From Lasiosphaeris hirsuta (Eukaryota; Ascomycota; Sordariomycetes; Sordariales; Lasiosphaeriaceae), in the NCBI GenBank assembly GCA_030549175.1, contig JAUKUA010000004.1, forward strand, positions 1,736,001-1,800,000: DNA of 64,000 bases, in the 5' to 3' direction. Each line of letters starts with the position of its first letter. Position 1 is the first letter of the stretch. Below the pieces are notes generated by a model. That model ran no database searches. It was not told where the DNA came from and saw only the letters and a program-made list of their open reading frames with translations. The position numbers were made by a program, and so were the translations under genes. Of this stretch, positions 8,429 to 21,079 are shown one piece after another.

Positions 8429-11400
8429 TGTGATTAGATAACCTCTCGGTGAGGCAGGCTAGGTGGTGTGTATAAGGAACGTGTGGTCCGTCGTCGCTGC
8501 CCGGCAGTCGAGACGATAGGATGCAGAGCCGCAAAATGATGGGATGAGAAAAGTGACGAGAGAAGATGGAGGACAAGGGAGTGGCCAGAATTTTAGGGTT
8601 GAGAGAAAGAGCGTGCGCAGCACAGCAAGACGAGAGGAACGGCAGTTCAGACTGGTGGCGTGGTATGCATTGACCTCACACTGGTGAGGGCTCTCGAGGT
8701 TTGGATGGTCGGCTGCGCTGCAGATGCAGATGCTGGTCGATGAGGCGTGCATGCATAGACAGGAACGAGCAGAAGAAACTCCCTTTAGAGTCCAGTGTGT
8801 GTGGTGTGTGTGGTGTGTGTGGTCTGGAGGTGGTCAAGTGGGGGGTCCGCGCAATGTCTACACATGTTTATACCATGCCCACACATGACGATCAAATGCA
8901 CAAGTCCTGGATGGCCCTGGGATAGCCCTTGGCGACGACACTATTCCGGCGGCTTCCCGAGGGGCGGATGCCTGGAGAGTGAGAGGAGCATGGAGCAAGG
9001 GGGGGCAAGGCGCGCAGTAGTTTCGCGGGCTGAGAAAAGAGTCAGGACAGAAGAGACGGAATAGATCCATGGCGGTGATCAGTGAGGCTCAGGCATGAAG
9101 CAAGCACCAGGCATGTATTCTCCCTTCATGCACCAGGCTGCGCAAACCAGGAGGTTGCAGGCTCGGGGGCTCAAGCCGTACCATCGAGGTGGGTGCCTTG
9201 CTGGTGCTGGGCTGAGGTTTTTTTTGCAGCCTTGAGAGGTTCAGAGCGGGAGAATCCCCAGCCCAGATCCAGGGATCCACCGCCGCGGTCAATTCCCCCT
9301 GTTCCTTCGCGGGCTCTGGGCAGCCTTTGGGGGCAAGAAACCCCGGCCGCTCTGACCAGGAACTCGGACACCAAGGTAAGCGAGCGCAGGGACCAGCAAG
9401 AGACTGAAACCCCTCCTGCGACCAGATGGAGGTGGGGTGTCTCGGGAGACGATCCATCGCTTGACTCTCTCATCTCTCTCTAATGACTGTTGCTGGTGCT
9501 GGGTTCGTGCATCTGATGGCGATGGTGTTTGTTTTTAGCAATGGCATCTGGAGGCAGGAAGTGGCTTCTGGAAAGTCCAACCGAAAAGACCAAAAAAAAA
9601 AAAAAAAAGCAAGGAAAAAAGAGATGGGAGAAAAAAACGGCGGGAGGTTGAGTGTGAGACATTCCTAAGAAGTGGGGTAAGAGGCCGCGGGAGGAATCGT
9701 CGGCTTGTTCCGCGTCAACCCATTGGAGCTTGGCGCTGCCTGTCAGGTGCTCGCCCCCTCGACTGTGCATGCATCCGATGGCTCTCTGACAGCTCCGTCC
9801 ACGGCTCCATACTGCGCCGTCCATCACGATTCACTGCAGTGCTTGCCATTCCTCCCACCGAGCGCTGCGCTTTTCCGCCTTCACCGCCAGGAATGTTTAA
9901 TGAGGGAAACACGAGAATTACGTATCGCGTACCGCGAGGTAAGAACGCAAAAAAAAAAAAAAAAAAAAAAAAAACAATAACAAAAATAGGGATGTCAGCA
10001 CGGGACGGCTATCCGTCGATTGGGCCGTTGGCCGCTGGTCGGCCCCTGCCCAGCAAGACGCAAAACTTGGGATAAAGAAGCAAGAGAAGGCCAGAGCTGA
10101 CATGCACCATGTGTCAAAGTCTGTCGCAGACCGCTAGAAGAGTCAAGTCGCTCAGACGTTACCTTCCCAGTCTGGTCGTCTGCTCTTTTCGGCGAGGTCG
10201 AGCTTGGGATATCTGCTGATACCTACAATCCTCGACGTCTGCCTCGTCTATTTTCATCTTCCTGGTTCTCGCGATGGCGGCCAGTCCATCCATGATCCGG
10301 GCCAGATAGACGTTGGCCGTGGTTGTGGTCATGTCTGCGACCCGGGAGGCCGGTCGACGGTTTCCTCGCCTAACACTCGCCTAAACAGGGTTCGTAGAGG
10401 TGGGCCAACCTTCTCTTGCAACCCACCATGGTCGACAGGTCGGGTCGGTGAAAACACAGCGGCACGGGTTGGTCCCCTTCAGATCGTCAACCGTTGTTTG
10501 TTTCCTCCGGGCCGTCTACACCACCTACACCTGGCGAAGGCATAAACTTGCCCTTGGCCTCGCTACCATTCCACAGTGGGGGCATAATGGTGATGAAGCC
10601 TGGTAGCATCACACCCCGGGAGACGATCACGCACCGGGCTATACCGGCAAAACCACTCTCCGCTGGGTTCCATGCCTTGATCAAGTGGAACCCAGAATTT
10701 CGCCATTCTACGAGAGTATGCCAACGGCTCCTCCTTCAGCCTATTCTTCCGATCGCCTTGTTCAACACATTGCATGGGCCCAATCGCCCAACATCATCAA
10801 GACTCAGCCCACCTCTATCCAGGAAAAACTCATGTATGTCTATGTCTAAATCCCACCCAGGTGTTTCCTTCTCACATTATCCACGGCTCGCTTCTTGCTG
10901 TGAGCCAATCCCGTAAGCCGTCTCTCTCCTGATTGCCAACCGCCTGTGGTTTCGATAACCGTCACCTCAGTGTGCCTGGTGTGCTTCCTCCCTCGCTTGT
11001 CGCCCTGCAAGCGGATCACAAAACAACAAAACACCAGCGCCAGCGTCAAAGGCATCACCTCCCCCCCACCAATGATGGCGTCCTCCACCTCAGGCTAAAT
11101 TCTCTCCCACGTTTGACCGACAAACACGTTCGTTTTGTTCGCTCGGCGCGTTTCTCATGATCGAGTGATCATGTTCTTCGTCATGCCCATCAAAGTTTAG
11201 GCGCCGCTCGCCATCTGGAGCTGGCGCGAATTGAGGTAATAGCTGTTTTGGAGATCCTCCCAGAAGAAAACTGGGCTGGATACGATACAGACCTGCGCGG
11301 CTCGTAGAGAAGACCTAGAGTTGGTGGAATCCTTTCCCGCATCTCCAAGATCAGGGAGAAGGGGGCAAAGGACAAAACGGTGAGCCAAAATTGCCCTCTT

Positions 11401-11978
11401 TTCGCGCGCACTCTCTCTCTTCTTTTCCGAGTCTCCGCTTCCCCACCAAATGGGTAAGAAGCATAAATCCTCTCGATCCACTTCTTATTACCAGGTCATC
11501 CCTCCCTCGCAAGGCATTTTGCCTGGGCTTTTTTTAGCTTGTCAAAGACAAGGAGGTATAATGAAGAATCTCTCCAGAGAATGATATGGATGGATTGCCG
11601 TGATCCCCGGGTGTTCTTGCCTCGCTAGGGGAAAACATGGGTCGTTTCGATCGGCGGGTTCAGCGACAGCGAACTCCAGGTTGGCGGGGACACTGGCCTC
11701 CTTCAACACCAGGTGCTGGGTGTAAGAAAGCAACGGGATCTCCGCCGAAAAAGCCAGGCGGGTAAATATGGCAAAACAATCTCAAACAATGTTTTGGCTG
11801 CTCGCCAGGTAAGGCGAGGGAGCGACTTATGCCATTCCGCGATCTCTTACAAACACGAGGCATATCCAGGAGAAATCCCCACCACCATCACCTGCGATGG
11901 ATCACCACGTTTGCGTTTCCCCCAGCCCGCGCCGTGCATCGTCTTTTTTTAGGATCGGGATCGGGGGTCGGGGAGGAC
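8429..11978. other. Gene-poor 3.5-kb region with simple repeats
   Basis: This region lies between the MFS 5' end and the F-box 3' end. It holds a TGTG/GGTG-rich microsatellite near 8796-8822 and long A-runs near 9592-9608 (about 17) and 9950-9974 (about 25). The open frames in it (for example 9082-9483 and 10494-10916) lack motifs, and I found no convincing splice-linked exons. It could hold long UTRs or non-coding transcripts. Confidence 0.4.
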
Positions 11979-12914
11979 TCAAATCAAAGCAATGACAAGG
12001 GCTTTACCTGAAGTACTCACTTCCTGGGCCTCGCTGCGCTCCACGCTCAGCAACAAGCGGCCGGCGCGGACCACGAGCTCCTCAAACTCGAGCCGGTACG
12101 CTACGGGGACCTCGTCGACATCCTCGACCGCTAACAGCACCGGCCCTAGCTCGCCCACCTCGCGCCGCTCGGTGACTCGGAACCGCACGCCGACGTTCTG
12201 CGACGCGTCGGCCCACAGGATCGGCGCCTGCAGGTGGGCGTCGGCGTCGGCGGCGTTCGCCGCCAGCCACCCCCGCCAGACGCGCATCACGCCCTCGCCG
12301 ACGTTGACGTGGCTGAGGAAGAGCCCCGGGCGCGGCCCCATCTTGACCAGGTTCGTCACGGTGCAAAGCTGCGAGAAGGGCTCCGTCTCGTCGAGCAAGA
12401 TGTCCTGCGATGGGCACTCGGTGTGCGGCGGTGCGGCATCGCCGCGGGCGGCGGCCTGCCGTGGGTACCGGCGTCGCGCCCGTCGGTTCTCGTCCTGCGC
12501 GACCGGCCGGAAGTGCGAGTACATCATGCCCAAGGTAGGGGTGATGGGGTTGCCGTCAGCCAGCTCTCGTGGCGGGTAGGAGGAGGGGGATGAGGGCTCG
12601 AGGCCATCAGTGTAGAGGTAGTCACAATACAGGTAGGGGGTGGATAGCTTGGCGCTCGGATGGTAACACTCAAGGATGAGACGGTGGTCGGGAAGCGGGG
12701 CGGCGCGGAGCAGGCGCTGGCGGAGGATGCGCAGGATCACCAAGTAGAAGCGGCGACTCACGGCGATGAGGGGCAGAAGCGAATGGGTTGGGGGGGTGGA
12801 GAGGATGGAGAGGAGGATCTGGGGTGCATCGGGTTAGCGGCGGTGGTGGATGAGAGGTAAATGGGAGAGATGTACCTCATTGGGTATTGTGTTGATGGTC
12901 GCCGGCGACTCCAT
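11979..12914 (-). CDS. F-box domain protein
   Basis: Two exons, 12914-12876 and 12818-11979, coding for 292 residues; intron 12875-12819 has GTACAT..CTAACC..CCAG. The first exon gives MESPATINTIPNE and the join yields IPNEILLSILSTPP followed by LLPLIAVSRRFYLVILRILR, a standard F-box (about residues 9-50), which would bind Skp1 in an SCF ubiquitin ligase. The rest (about 50-292) matches the layout of a Sordariomycete F-box family: PYLYCDYLYTDGLEPS near 70 and YRLEFEELVVRAGRLLLSVE near 255, ending in SGKALVIALI. A GTGAGT near the 3' end at about 12023 could be a donor, but the native ending fits the family as I know it, so the frame was read to its own stop. Confidence 0.75.
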
Positions 12915-13555
12915 CTCGTCGTCTGTGGAGAAGGGGGGGTGTTCAACGATCAATTAATTGCCGACGCGGTTTACCACACATTGACAGAAGCACTATAGTC
13001 GCTTCTTGGAAGATAGATTTGCGTCATAGCAGTAGTGCCCATGATATATATCGGCGGTTTCTCTGGTGATATCGGTGCCCACAGAAAAAGGCCGGAGATG
13101 TGTTCCGCCAAAGTGACGTCGCAGGCTTGAAGGTGCCTATGCGAGGGGTGCCGAAGCTATTGCTGGCTAGGTAAGGTATGCAGGACAGTCTCCTCAGCCT
13201 GGAAGCATGTCAAGTGTGGTGGTGTGAAAACAGGTCAAAATCAGCGGCTGTATTTGATAGCTCGTCATTGCTGGTGAGGTCGGTAGCTTCCATGGGTGAT
13301 GATGGTGGCGGGGGGACGGCCGGGAGTTTGGGAAGCCAAGTACCCCGCTATTATTCCCATATTCGAAGGCACCATGACATGAGAGAAAGAGTGGGTCAAC
13401 CCCCCGTCCACATTCACGTTCCTTCCATCTGTTCTGATATTGCAATTCTCGACGAATTCCCCTGCATAGAAACGGGCGATTTTAGGCTGGTGCCTGATCT
13501 GATCTCCGTCATTCCTAGTTTTTGGTATACTTGTATGGAAGAGATTGCAATCGGA
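12915..13555. promoter_or_regulatory. Shared 640-bp region between divergent F-box and HET genes
   Basis: The F-box gene reads left from 12914 and the HET gene reads right from 13556, so this stretch must contain both promoters. No clear TATA box or known operator was picked out. Confidence 0.5.
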
Positions 13556-15745
13556 ATGCGGCTCCTACACACAACCAACCACACGCTCCACAGCTTCGTC
13601 GGGCCCCCTGATAACGCTCCAAAATATGCCATCCTCTCCCGTACGTGCACATCTTTCACCAAATAGCCGTTTCCAAAGGCCATGGCCGCTGACAGGATCG
13701 GGTCAAGACACGTGGGGAGATGAAGAGCTTCTCTTTGAAGACATGGCAACGCCAGAGAAACGTTCGGTCGCAGCCCTCAGCAAGCCCGAGGGCTTTGCAA
13801 AGATGTGGAGCAGCTGTGCAATGGCGAAGGTCAAAGGTTTCGAATACATTTGGATCGACACGTGCTGCATCGACAAGTCGAGCAGTGCCGAGCTGTCCGA
13901 GGCCATCAACTCCATGTTCAAGTGGTACGCCCTGTCCGAGCTTTGTCTCGCTTACATTTCCGACTACGGGGGCGACGAGGCCGCGGCGAGAGAAGCCCCG
14001 AGTTCCAGATATGATGCTAGTTATTTGAATCCGCCGGGTAGCTTCACGGGCTCTAGATGGTTCACCCGAGGCTGGACCTTACAGGAGCTTATTGCCCCCA
14101 TGACGGTCGCCTTTTGTAACAGGAACTGGGAGTACATCGGAGATCGGTCCTCCTTGGCCGAGGTTATCTACCATCGAACTGGTATATACCGGAAGTTTCT
14201 GAACCGTGTATCCCAGGATACGGAAACACGGTTGGAGGCGTATACCAGGGCAGTGTCAGGAGAGCCGGCCGTCAACCTCATCCGTCTGAAGGAGGATCTT
14301 ACAGCGGTAAGTATCGCAGCCAGAATGAGCTGGGCCTCGGATCGTGTCACGACTCGGGACGAGGACATTGCTTACTGTGAGTGTCATTGTGTGAGTCAGG
14401 CTATGGCCCGGCGGATTCGCTGACTGTATGAGATAGGCTTGCTGGGAATATTTAATGTCAACATGCCTCTGTTATATGGCGAAGGAGACAAGGCCTTCCT
14501 TCGCTTACAAGAGGAGATTATCAAGAACCCGTTTGACCAATCAATATTGGTCTGTTCTAGTTACTCTCGTCCTGAAGGCCGGTGGGCTATGATTTTAGCT
14601 CCACACCCGTCGTGCTTTCATGGCTATCAAGACGTTCAGCTTCTTAGAAGCCAAGCGCTCCACGACAGTAGCCGCACTCACCCAGAAGGTATCGGGCTGC
14701 AAGTTTGGCTTTGCTCTACTGGGTTGCTTAACTATGGTCAACTCCAAGAGATGCCCTTGGATTCATATGTGCTAGCCACGCTTTGGGAAGGCGGGATAAT
14801 CGAATCAGAGCCGGGAATGGCGCCATTGTTTCTAGCTATTCTCGACTGCTGTGTCGGCGGCAACTTTACCAAGAGGCTAGCCCTTCTCCTTTACAGCAAT
14901 AGGGACAGATCCAGATACTTCCGGGCACAAACAGACGGTACCCGCTTAGAAATGGGGGACACGACTGTCGATATAAGTAGGCTGGCAAGACAACAGGCAA
15001 GATGACTCGCTCACCTAGCTGATCCAATCAAGGTTTAGGGCATCGGAAAACGTTCAAATTGGGAATCGACCTGACGCATAATAGTACCCGGAGAGAGACG
15101 ATCCTGCTCTGCTCCCCGCCGTCGCTGCCATGGCACGCAAGGCAAGGCTACTGGCCCGTTGCATACAATATCAAAGGGCCCCAGGATGGTGTAACCGACT
15201 GGAGGCGGATTCATCTAATCGAGTGTAAGCAGCCGCTAGAGCGGGAAGATAGACTCTACCCAACAACGCCCTCGTGGTTTCCCTCGGGAATCGGCATTCA
15301 GCCCATCACAGCTGCTGCTTCAACCGACAGGTACCGACTTTGCGGTGCCCAGATTCTTGAGGGCCCCGTACAACACGGCGCCTTTTTTCTGTTCTGGGGG
15401 GTGGCACCAGCCAATAAGACGGATGCAAACATGCCAGCTCGGTGGTGGAAAGTTGCGTCTGGGTATTTTTGCTTTGTCGTCGAGTGGAATCAGCTCATGG
15501 ACGAGCCATATAGCGCCGACCTTTCCCAATCCCTGGTTGCTGCATTACCATATGTACCGGACGGATTCATGCGGAGTCTGGTGTCGTTCTTTGAGAATTG
15601 GCTGCCAGGCAAGGTCCTGGGTTCCCAGTTTGAGCTGGTGGCCAAGGCGCCGGGCAGCGTCTTGATAAGAATAACGGCGAGTATTTCACTCCAGACATTT
15701 TTGGATCTTGAGGGCCTCGTGATCGACGTAATTATTGGGTACTAG
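13556..15745 (+). CDS. HET-domain (heterokaryon incompatibility-type) protein
   Basis: Four exons: 13556-13640, 13708-14376, 14437-14976 and 15039-15745, for 666 residues. Introns start GTACGT, GTGAGT and GTAGGC, end in AG, and the first two have CTGAC branch sites. Exon 1 gives MRLLHTTNHTLHSFVGPPDN and YAILS; the join makes YAILSHTWGDEELLFEDM, the first HET block. Then come YIWIDTCCIDKSSSAELSEA, the second block, and RWFTRGWTLQELIAP, the third. After the second intron the chain reads AYCLLGIFNVNMPLLYGEGD, another typical HET motif. The C-terminal 400 residues have no recognised domain. HET proteins trigger cell death on fusion of unlike strains, but many family members have no tested role. 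The gene is convergent with the ABC pump (194 bp apart). Confidence 0.85.
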
Positions 15746-15939
15746 ATAGCTAGCAGATGCTTCGGTAGAGAATGTCCTAGATTTGAGCTCATATCGAAAT
15801 GTCATGTTCCAAGTCAACCAGCCGATCGACAGAAACAGGCAAGCGCCTGCCCCGTAAAAGCGACCAACAAGCAACCACTTGGCTGGGGAATGTGGAGAGA
15901 AAAGACACCTTACCCGTGTCTCATTACTCCCTTACTCCC

Positions 15940-18900
15940 TTACTCCCCCTGGCCGCCCCTCCCCTCCCACAACGCCTTAAACCTCCCCCCCTCCTTACCC
16001 AACAGCTCGTCAGGCTTGCCCACCTCGACCACCACACCTCCATCCATAACCACAACCACATCATACCCCATGACCATCTCGACCCGGTGCACCACCTCGA
16101 GCACGGTGCACCCGCTAAACTCGTGCATCAACATGCGCCTCACCTCGGCGTCCGTCTCAAAGTCAACACTCCCCGTCACCTCGTCCAGCAAGACCACATG
16201 GCACCGCCGCACCGCCGCCCCCGCCAGACAGAACAGCTGCCGCTGCCCCGGGGACAGGTTGAGCGAGTCAAAATCGGCGTCGAGACCGCCGCGGGCCTCG
16301 ATAATCGGCCAGATGTGCGCCGAGGTGAGGGCCGCGATCAGATCGTGGTCCGAAACGTCCGGAGAAGCAGATGTGGTCGTGGGATTGTGCGGGGCGGACG
16401 TGGGGGAGGACGCGGGGGAGGTGCAAAAGGGAGCCAGGTTGGCACGGACGGAGCCGGGCAGGGCAACGGGGTCTTGGGGGAGGGAGGCGAGGTGCGCCCG
16501 GATTGTCTCCCTGGGGAGGCAGGACAGGTCAACGCCGTCGATGAGGATCGTGCCGGCGTTCAGGTCAAGGAGGCGGAGGATGGTGAGGAGGGTTGAGGAT
16601 TTGCCGCTACGGTAAGATCAGAAGTTAGTTGTGTTTCGGACGAGTGGGACGAGAGGGGGAGAGACTTGCCTGCCGGTGCGGCCGCAGATGGCGACTTTAG
16701 AAGCGGGTGTGATCTCGAGGGTCACGCCTCGGAGCGCTGGTTCTAGCTCGGCGCTAGATGGGAGAGGGAGGTTAGAAGGAGGGTGTTTCATGCTACCTAG
16801 CGAAGAAAGGATCACTTGCCTGTACGAAGCAGCCACATTCTGAAACTTAATCTCCCCCTTGGTCGGCCACCCATCGGGGACCATTTGGGTTTCTCCTTCA
16901 AGATCTTCCTTTGGTGTGTCCTGGACGAAATCTCTCACTCGCGAAATCGCCCCAAGTGACGTCTCCAACTGCGTCCAAACCAACACCAGCCCGGCTAGAC
17001 TCTGGCTAAATCCAATCAAGTTGAGCATGGACAGACCGACGGCCCCCCCTGAGCTAGCTCCGTGGAACAGAAGCGCAAAGGCAACCAAGGCAACCGCCAT
17101 TCCAGCCACGAGAAGGTCCAAAACCAACCCTAGCCATCGCTGGAGACAAAATAGGAGATAGTAGGGCTTCTGCGAGATATCAAGGCGGCGACGGTGTTCG
17201 TCGAGAAACACGCCCTCCCACCCGAACGCTCGCACAGTTACCATCCCCCCCAGGCTTTCTGTAAAATGCGAGTACAGGGGCGACTTGGCCTCGAGGTCAA
17301 GGAAACGCATTTGCCGTGAGGTGCGCAGGTAGAACCTTTGGAGAATGTATAGAACCGCGGCCGTAAAGGGGATGATGACGGCCGTATAGGAAGCACCAGA
17401 AACAATTATGCCTGTGGCTGCGGCAACATCGAAAGTGACTTTTCGGGTAATTCCTGTTAGTCATCGCATGTGCTGTAGGCGCTGCTTCATCGAGAAAAGG
17501 AAGCTAAGCAGAGCAACTCACGAAATGCAGCCCCAAGGAATGCCATGGGAAGCTGTTGATCAACAAGAGACAAATCTTGGCTGAAACGATTGATTGTAAT
17601 GCCGCTATCCACTTTGGTAAAGAAGTAAAGCGGCGCCCTGAATGGCAGTTAGAGTCAAGTAGGTGGTAATCTAGGATATCATCAGGATGGTTCATTATAC
17701 CTGAGAACAGTTTCGAGAATCCGATGGTGTAGATTCTTTGCCGAGCTGGGCATGAACACCAAGAAGTAGTACCTATAGTAGATGGCGGGTGAGCGTTGTT
17801 GGATCGAGGTCCTAGAGATGCAATTGACGTGCACATACCCAAGTGTGAACCCGGCACACACGATTCCGGCAACGCCAAAGACTATGTATATTCCAAAGTA
17901 GAGAGCCGTATCGTTGCTCGTCCCATGCTCTGTCCAAATACGAAGCCACACCTCTGTGGTCAAATCAGTCAGTCACTCACTCCAGTCACGTTTCTCTCGG
18001 GCTTGTACTTACGAGGCATTCTATTAAGTCCTGCGAGCGTGGTAGACCCGGCAAGAAAAATACCTGCTATCACTAGTCCCACAGACCGAAGGTAATAAAG
18101 ATAGAGGGTGCTATCACCCCCCTTCCGGTTCTCATTGCTAGGCAGGTCATCAGCTTTGGTTATGGCGCTTTGGAATTGGCCTTGTTGGGTGCTGGCGGCG
18201 CCATGAGGGGTGGAGCTCGAAACGGACAAAGCCTCGCTGGTCAGTATATCCTGGCCTTCGCTCATCGAAAGTGCGGCTGCGTTTTCAACAGTTCGTAGAA
18301 TGCCGGACTCCAATGTAGACACAGCGTCGGCGCGGGGGAGAAAATGCGCTACAGGGCAAAGGCATTATTAGCATGAGGAAAAGCAAGCGATTGCCACGGT
18401 ACCCACCCAAGTTAGTAGTCAGGATGACAGTCTGTCCAGGTTGACGGAGGATGCCGCGGTCCCCAAGCAACTGGTCAAAAACGAAGCCCGCCGTTTTGTG
18501 ATCGAGGCCGCTGAAGACATCATCCAAGATTGTGAGCTTCTTCCGCGAGTAAACAGCCCGAGCCAGTGCCTAAGTCAATGTTGAACAATGTCAGTGATTT
18601 GTAACCCAACAGTCTCTGATGAGATGATAAACATAAAGAAAAGACGCACCAGTCTCGATTTCTGCCCCCCGCTCAACGTCAAGGCTCCACTCCCTATCGT
18701 ATGCTGATCCCAGTCCGGAATAGCCGTGAAGTCCTTGTCCAGGGCGCATGCGTGCATGACGCGAGAATACCAGGCGGCGTCATAGCCAAACTCGCTGCCT
18801 CCAAGGACGTTCTCTCGAATGCTAGCATTTCGTAGCCAGGGGGCCTGGGCACAATAGGCTATTGAGTCCTCGGTAAGGTCTACCGTCCCCTTATCCAAGA

Positions 18901-21079
18901 GAAGCTCGCCCATGATGGCTCTGAGTAACGATGACTTTCCGCAGCCGACAGATCCACTGATGACATGGCAGGAACCCTCTTTGACCTGGAGGTCAATTTC
19001 AGTCAATAGCACCGTGTCATCGTATGCCCGGAAGGTTGCCTGGCGAATGTCGACGGCTAAACAGCTTGAAGTCCCTTGGGAGGTTCCGTGTGATACCTCG
19101 GCGCTCTTTTCTGACTCGTCATGCCCGGGGAAATGTGTGCGGACAAAGTGCCTATACTCCTTCCTCTCGTTCAGCAAAAGAAATGCTTGTATCCGGATAA
19201 AAGATCCGAGTGCGCTGCCGAAGTGGGATCGGACCGACACGAGAATGGCAAGAGGCTCGGAAACAAGGGTCACAATAGCAACAGTTGTGAAGGCCTTTGC
19301 AATGGGAAGGTCTCGGCCGGCGTTTGTCCAGAACACAGTAGCGGTAATTATGATGATGGGAGTGAACCGGCTCACCCAGTCAGCTAGAATCAGCGGTGCA
19401 TCCTTGGTCAGTGTGACTGCATCCTAACCGAAGGGGAAGGGGATCCGATTTGAACTCACACAAAGCCTCCAGCAGTACCATTAAGAGTCGCATCTTCTTG
19501 GACAATTCAATCTCGCCCTGTCTGAGGTCCTGGATATACGTTGAAAAGTAACTGGCGAGACCCATGATTTTGATTCCTTTCATCTGAGCTAGCATCTTGG
19601 AGGACGACGAGACTCGTTTCTGAATTGCTTGATTCCAGGCAATTTGGGCAGGTATCATTTTTCCTGAGAATCTTTCTGTAAGAAACGTAGCCACTGCAAC
19701 CAGCAAAGCCACCTAGTGGTCAGTCACTGTAATTTATGTGAGCGGTGATGGCGTGAAACCTACACAAGATGGGTACGACGACCAAAAAGCAGGGGGCTCC
19801 GGTTTCTCGGTACAAAAGAAACATGCCGACGCCAAGCTCTACAAGACCGGCCCAAATGTCGTGGAAAAATCTGAAAGCTATGGTCAAGCTCTCGATATCA
19901 GTACTCATGAGCGTCAGAGGCGCGGCATCAGTCAGGGTGGTGGCCTCAAGGCTAAGGGTCTTCTTGAATATCAGTGTGACGAGAGCACCCCTGACCATAG
20001 TGATCAACTGGTAGTTGACGTGGTTGTATGCGCAGTTCGAGATGGCGATGCCGACATAGACCAACACTGTGGCTCCAATGAGACCTCTGGCAACATCTAA
20101 ACTTTGTTCTTCTGGAGAAAATGAGGTGTTGGCGACATATTCAATGACCCTGTTCATGAGAAACGGCTGAGTAAATAAAAAGACACTCTTGGCTAGCCGC
20201 GGTGGCACTGCCAGTAAGGTCTGAAACGCAAAGCTGCGAAATGTGGTGAATAACAAGGCGTATTTTTTCTCGCGGCTGCTCTTCTCCCAATGCGGTTCTA
20301 TCTGGTTGAGGAGGCGTTGAGAATCGAACTTGCTCGGGATGGTAGAGAGGTCACCCAGGCCGATCAGGTTGCGATAGCCCCTGAGCAAGAAAGCGTTTAG
20401 CCACCAAAAGACAGACCGGTTTATGACGCCACTGTTCGATTCAGGGCCAGCCTCCTTTCGCAGAGGGTTGTCTGCGGGCAACTTGGGCAGCTCTTCGAGA
20501 AGGAGGAGCGCTCCCTTGGTAGCAATGGACACGATGAAGACGGCAGCCAAAGGGACGAGACCTTGGCGGCGCCAGAGACTCCTCGCCTGTGGCAGATCGA
20601 GCAGCACCGAGAGGAACAGATAGCCGCCAGCGAGCAAAGATGGCTCGACAGCAGTTCTCTGGTTCAGGTCGGTCAGGACGCCGAGTGTCAAGGCGGCTGC
20701 TACAGACAAAACACTGGCAGCAATGGCTAGGGCGCGGTTTGTTGGTGTGGTCACCTGCAGACTCCATTGCACAAGCAAGGCGATTTGGAGCGAGGATAGG
20801 AGAATGACCAAGGCCTACGCATAGGTCAACGTTTAACGCCCCAAAACTCGGGGCCAGTTGCCGTCCTAGACTCACCGTTTTGGACCAGTAGAGGTTGCCA
20901 TGTCGGAATATGACAACTCTGGAGCGCTTTCGAAGCAAGATTTGAATTCTGGCCACGCAGGCGACTAGGAACAAGGCAGATGGGATGATGGAGAAAATGC
21001 TGTGCTCAAAGGCCAAGGTGAAGTCAAAACTGCCTGGCAATTGTGGCCCGAAAAGGCCATCCTGTCCCAAGCCGTCCAT
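15940..21079 (-). CDS. ABCC-type (MRP-like) ABC transporter
   Basis: Twelve exons were traced: 21079-20876, 20814-19764, 19693-19460, 19383-18650, 18569-18407, 18348-18013, 17953-17839, 17772-17701, 17637-17522, 17453-16820, 16753-16670 and 16606-15940. They total 4410 nt (1469 residues), the usual size for full fungal ABCC pumps. The N-terminus (DGLFGPQLPGSFDFTLAFE) is the typical extra membrane domain. NBD1 has Walker A GSVGCGKSS (about 640), LSGGQKSR, and Walker B LTILDDVFSGLD with Asp for the catalytic Glu. TMD2 includes LRAPLYFFTKVDSG and NRFSQDLSLVD. NBD2 has GRTGSGKSS (about 1245), LSPGQRQ and VVLLDEVTGSVD. Introns 10 and 11 are GC-AG. The exon 2/3 boundary is the least certain. Role by family: ATP-driven export of organic anions, conjugates or toxins at the plasma or vacuolar membrane. 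Confidence 0.9.

Noticed and set aside
11542..11863. Minus-strand frames (LVLKEASVPANLEFAVAEPA) as a third exon of the F-box gene
   Set aside because: The F-box frame already ends in the family's usual SGKAL-type tail, and no donor/acceptor pair joins cleanly. Kept out of the model.
12082..12593. Long frames in other phases and on the opposite strand over the F-box gene
   Set aside because: Arg/Ala-rich shadows of a GC-rich gene; the F-box frame explains the sequence.
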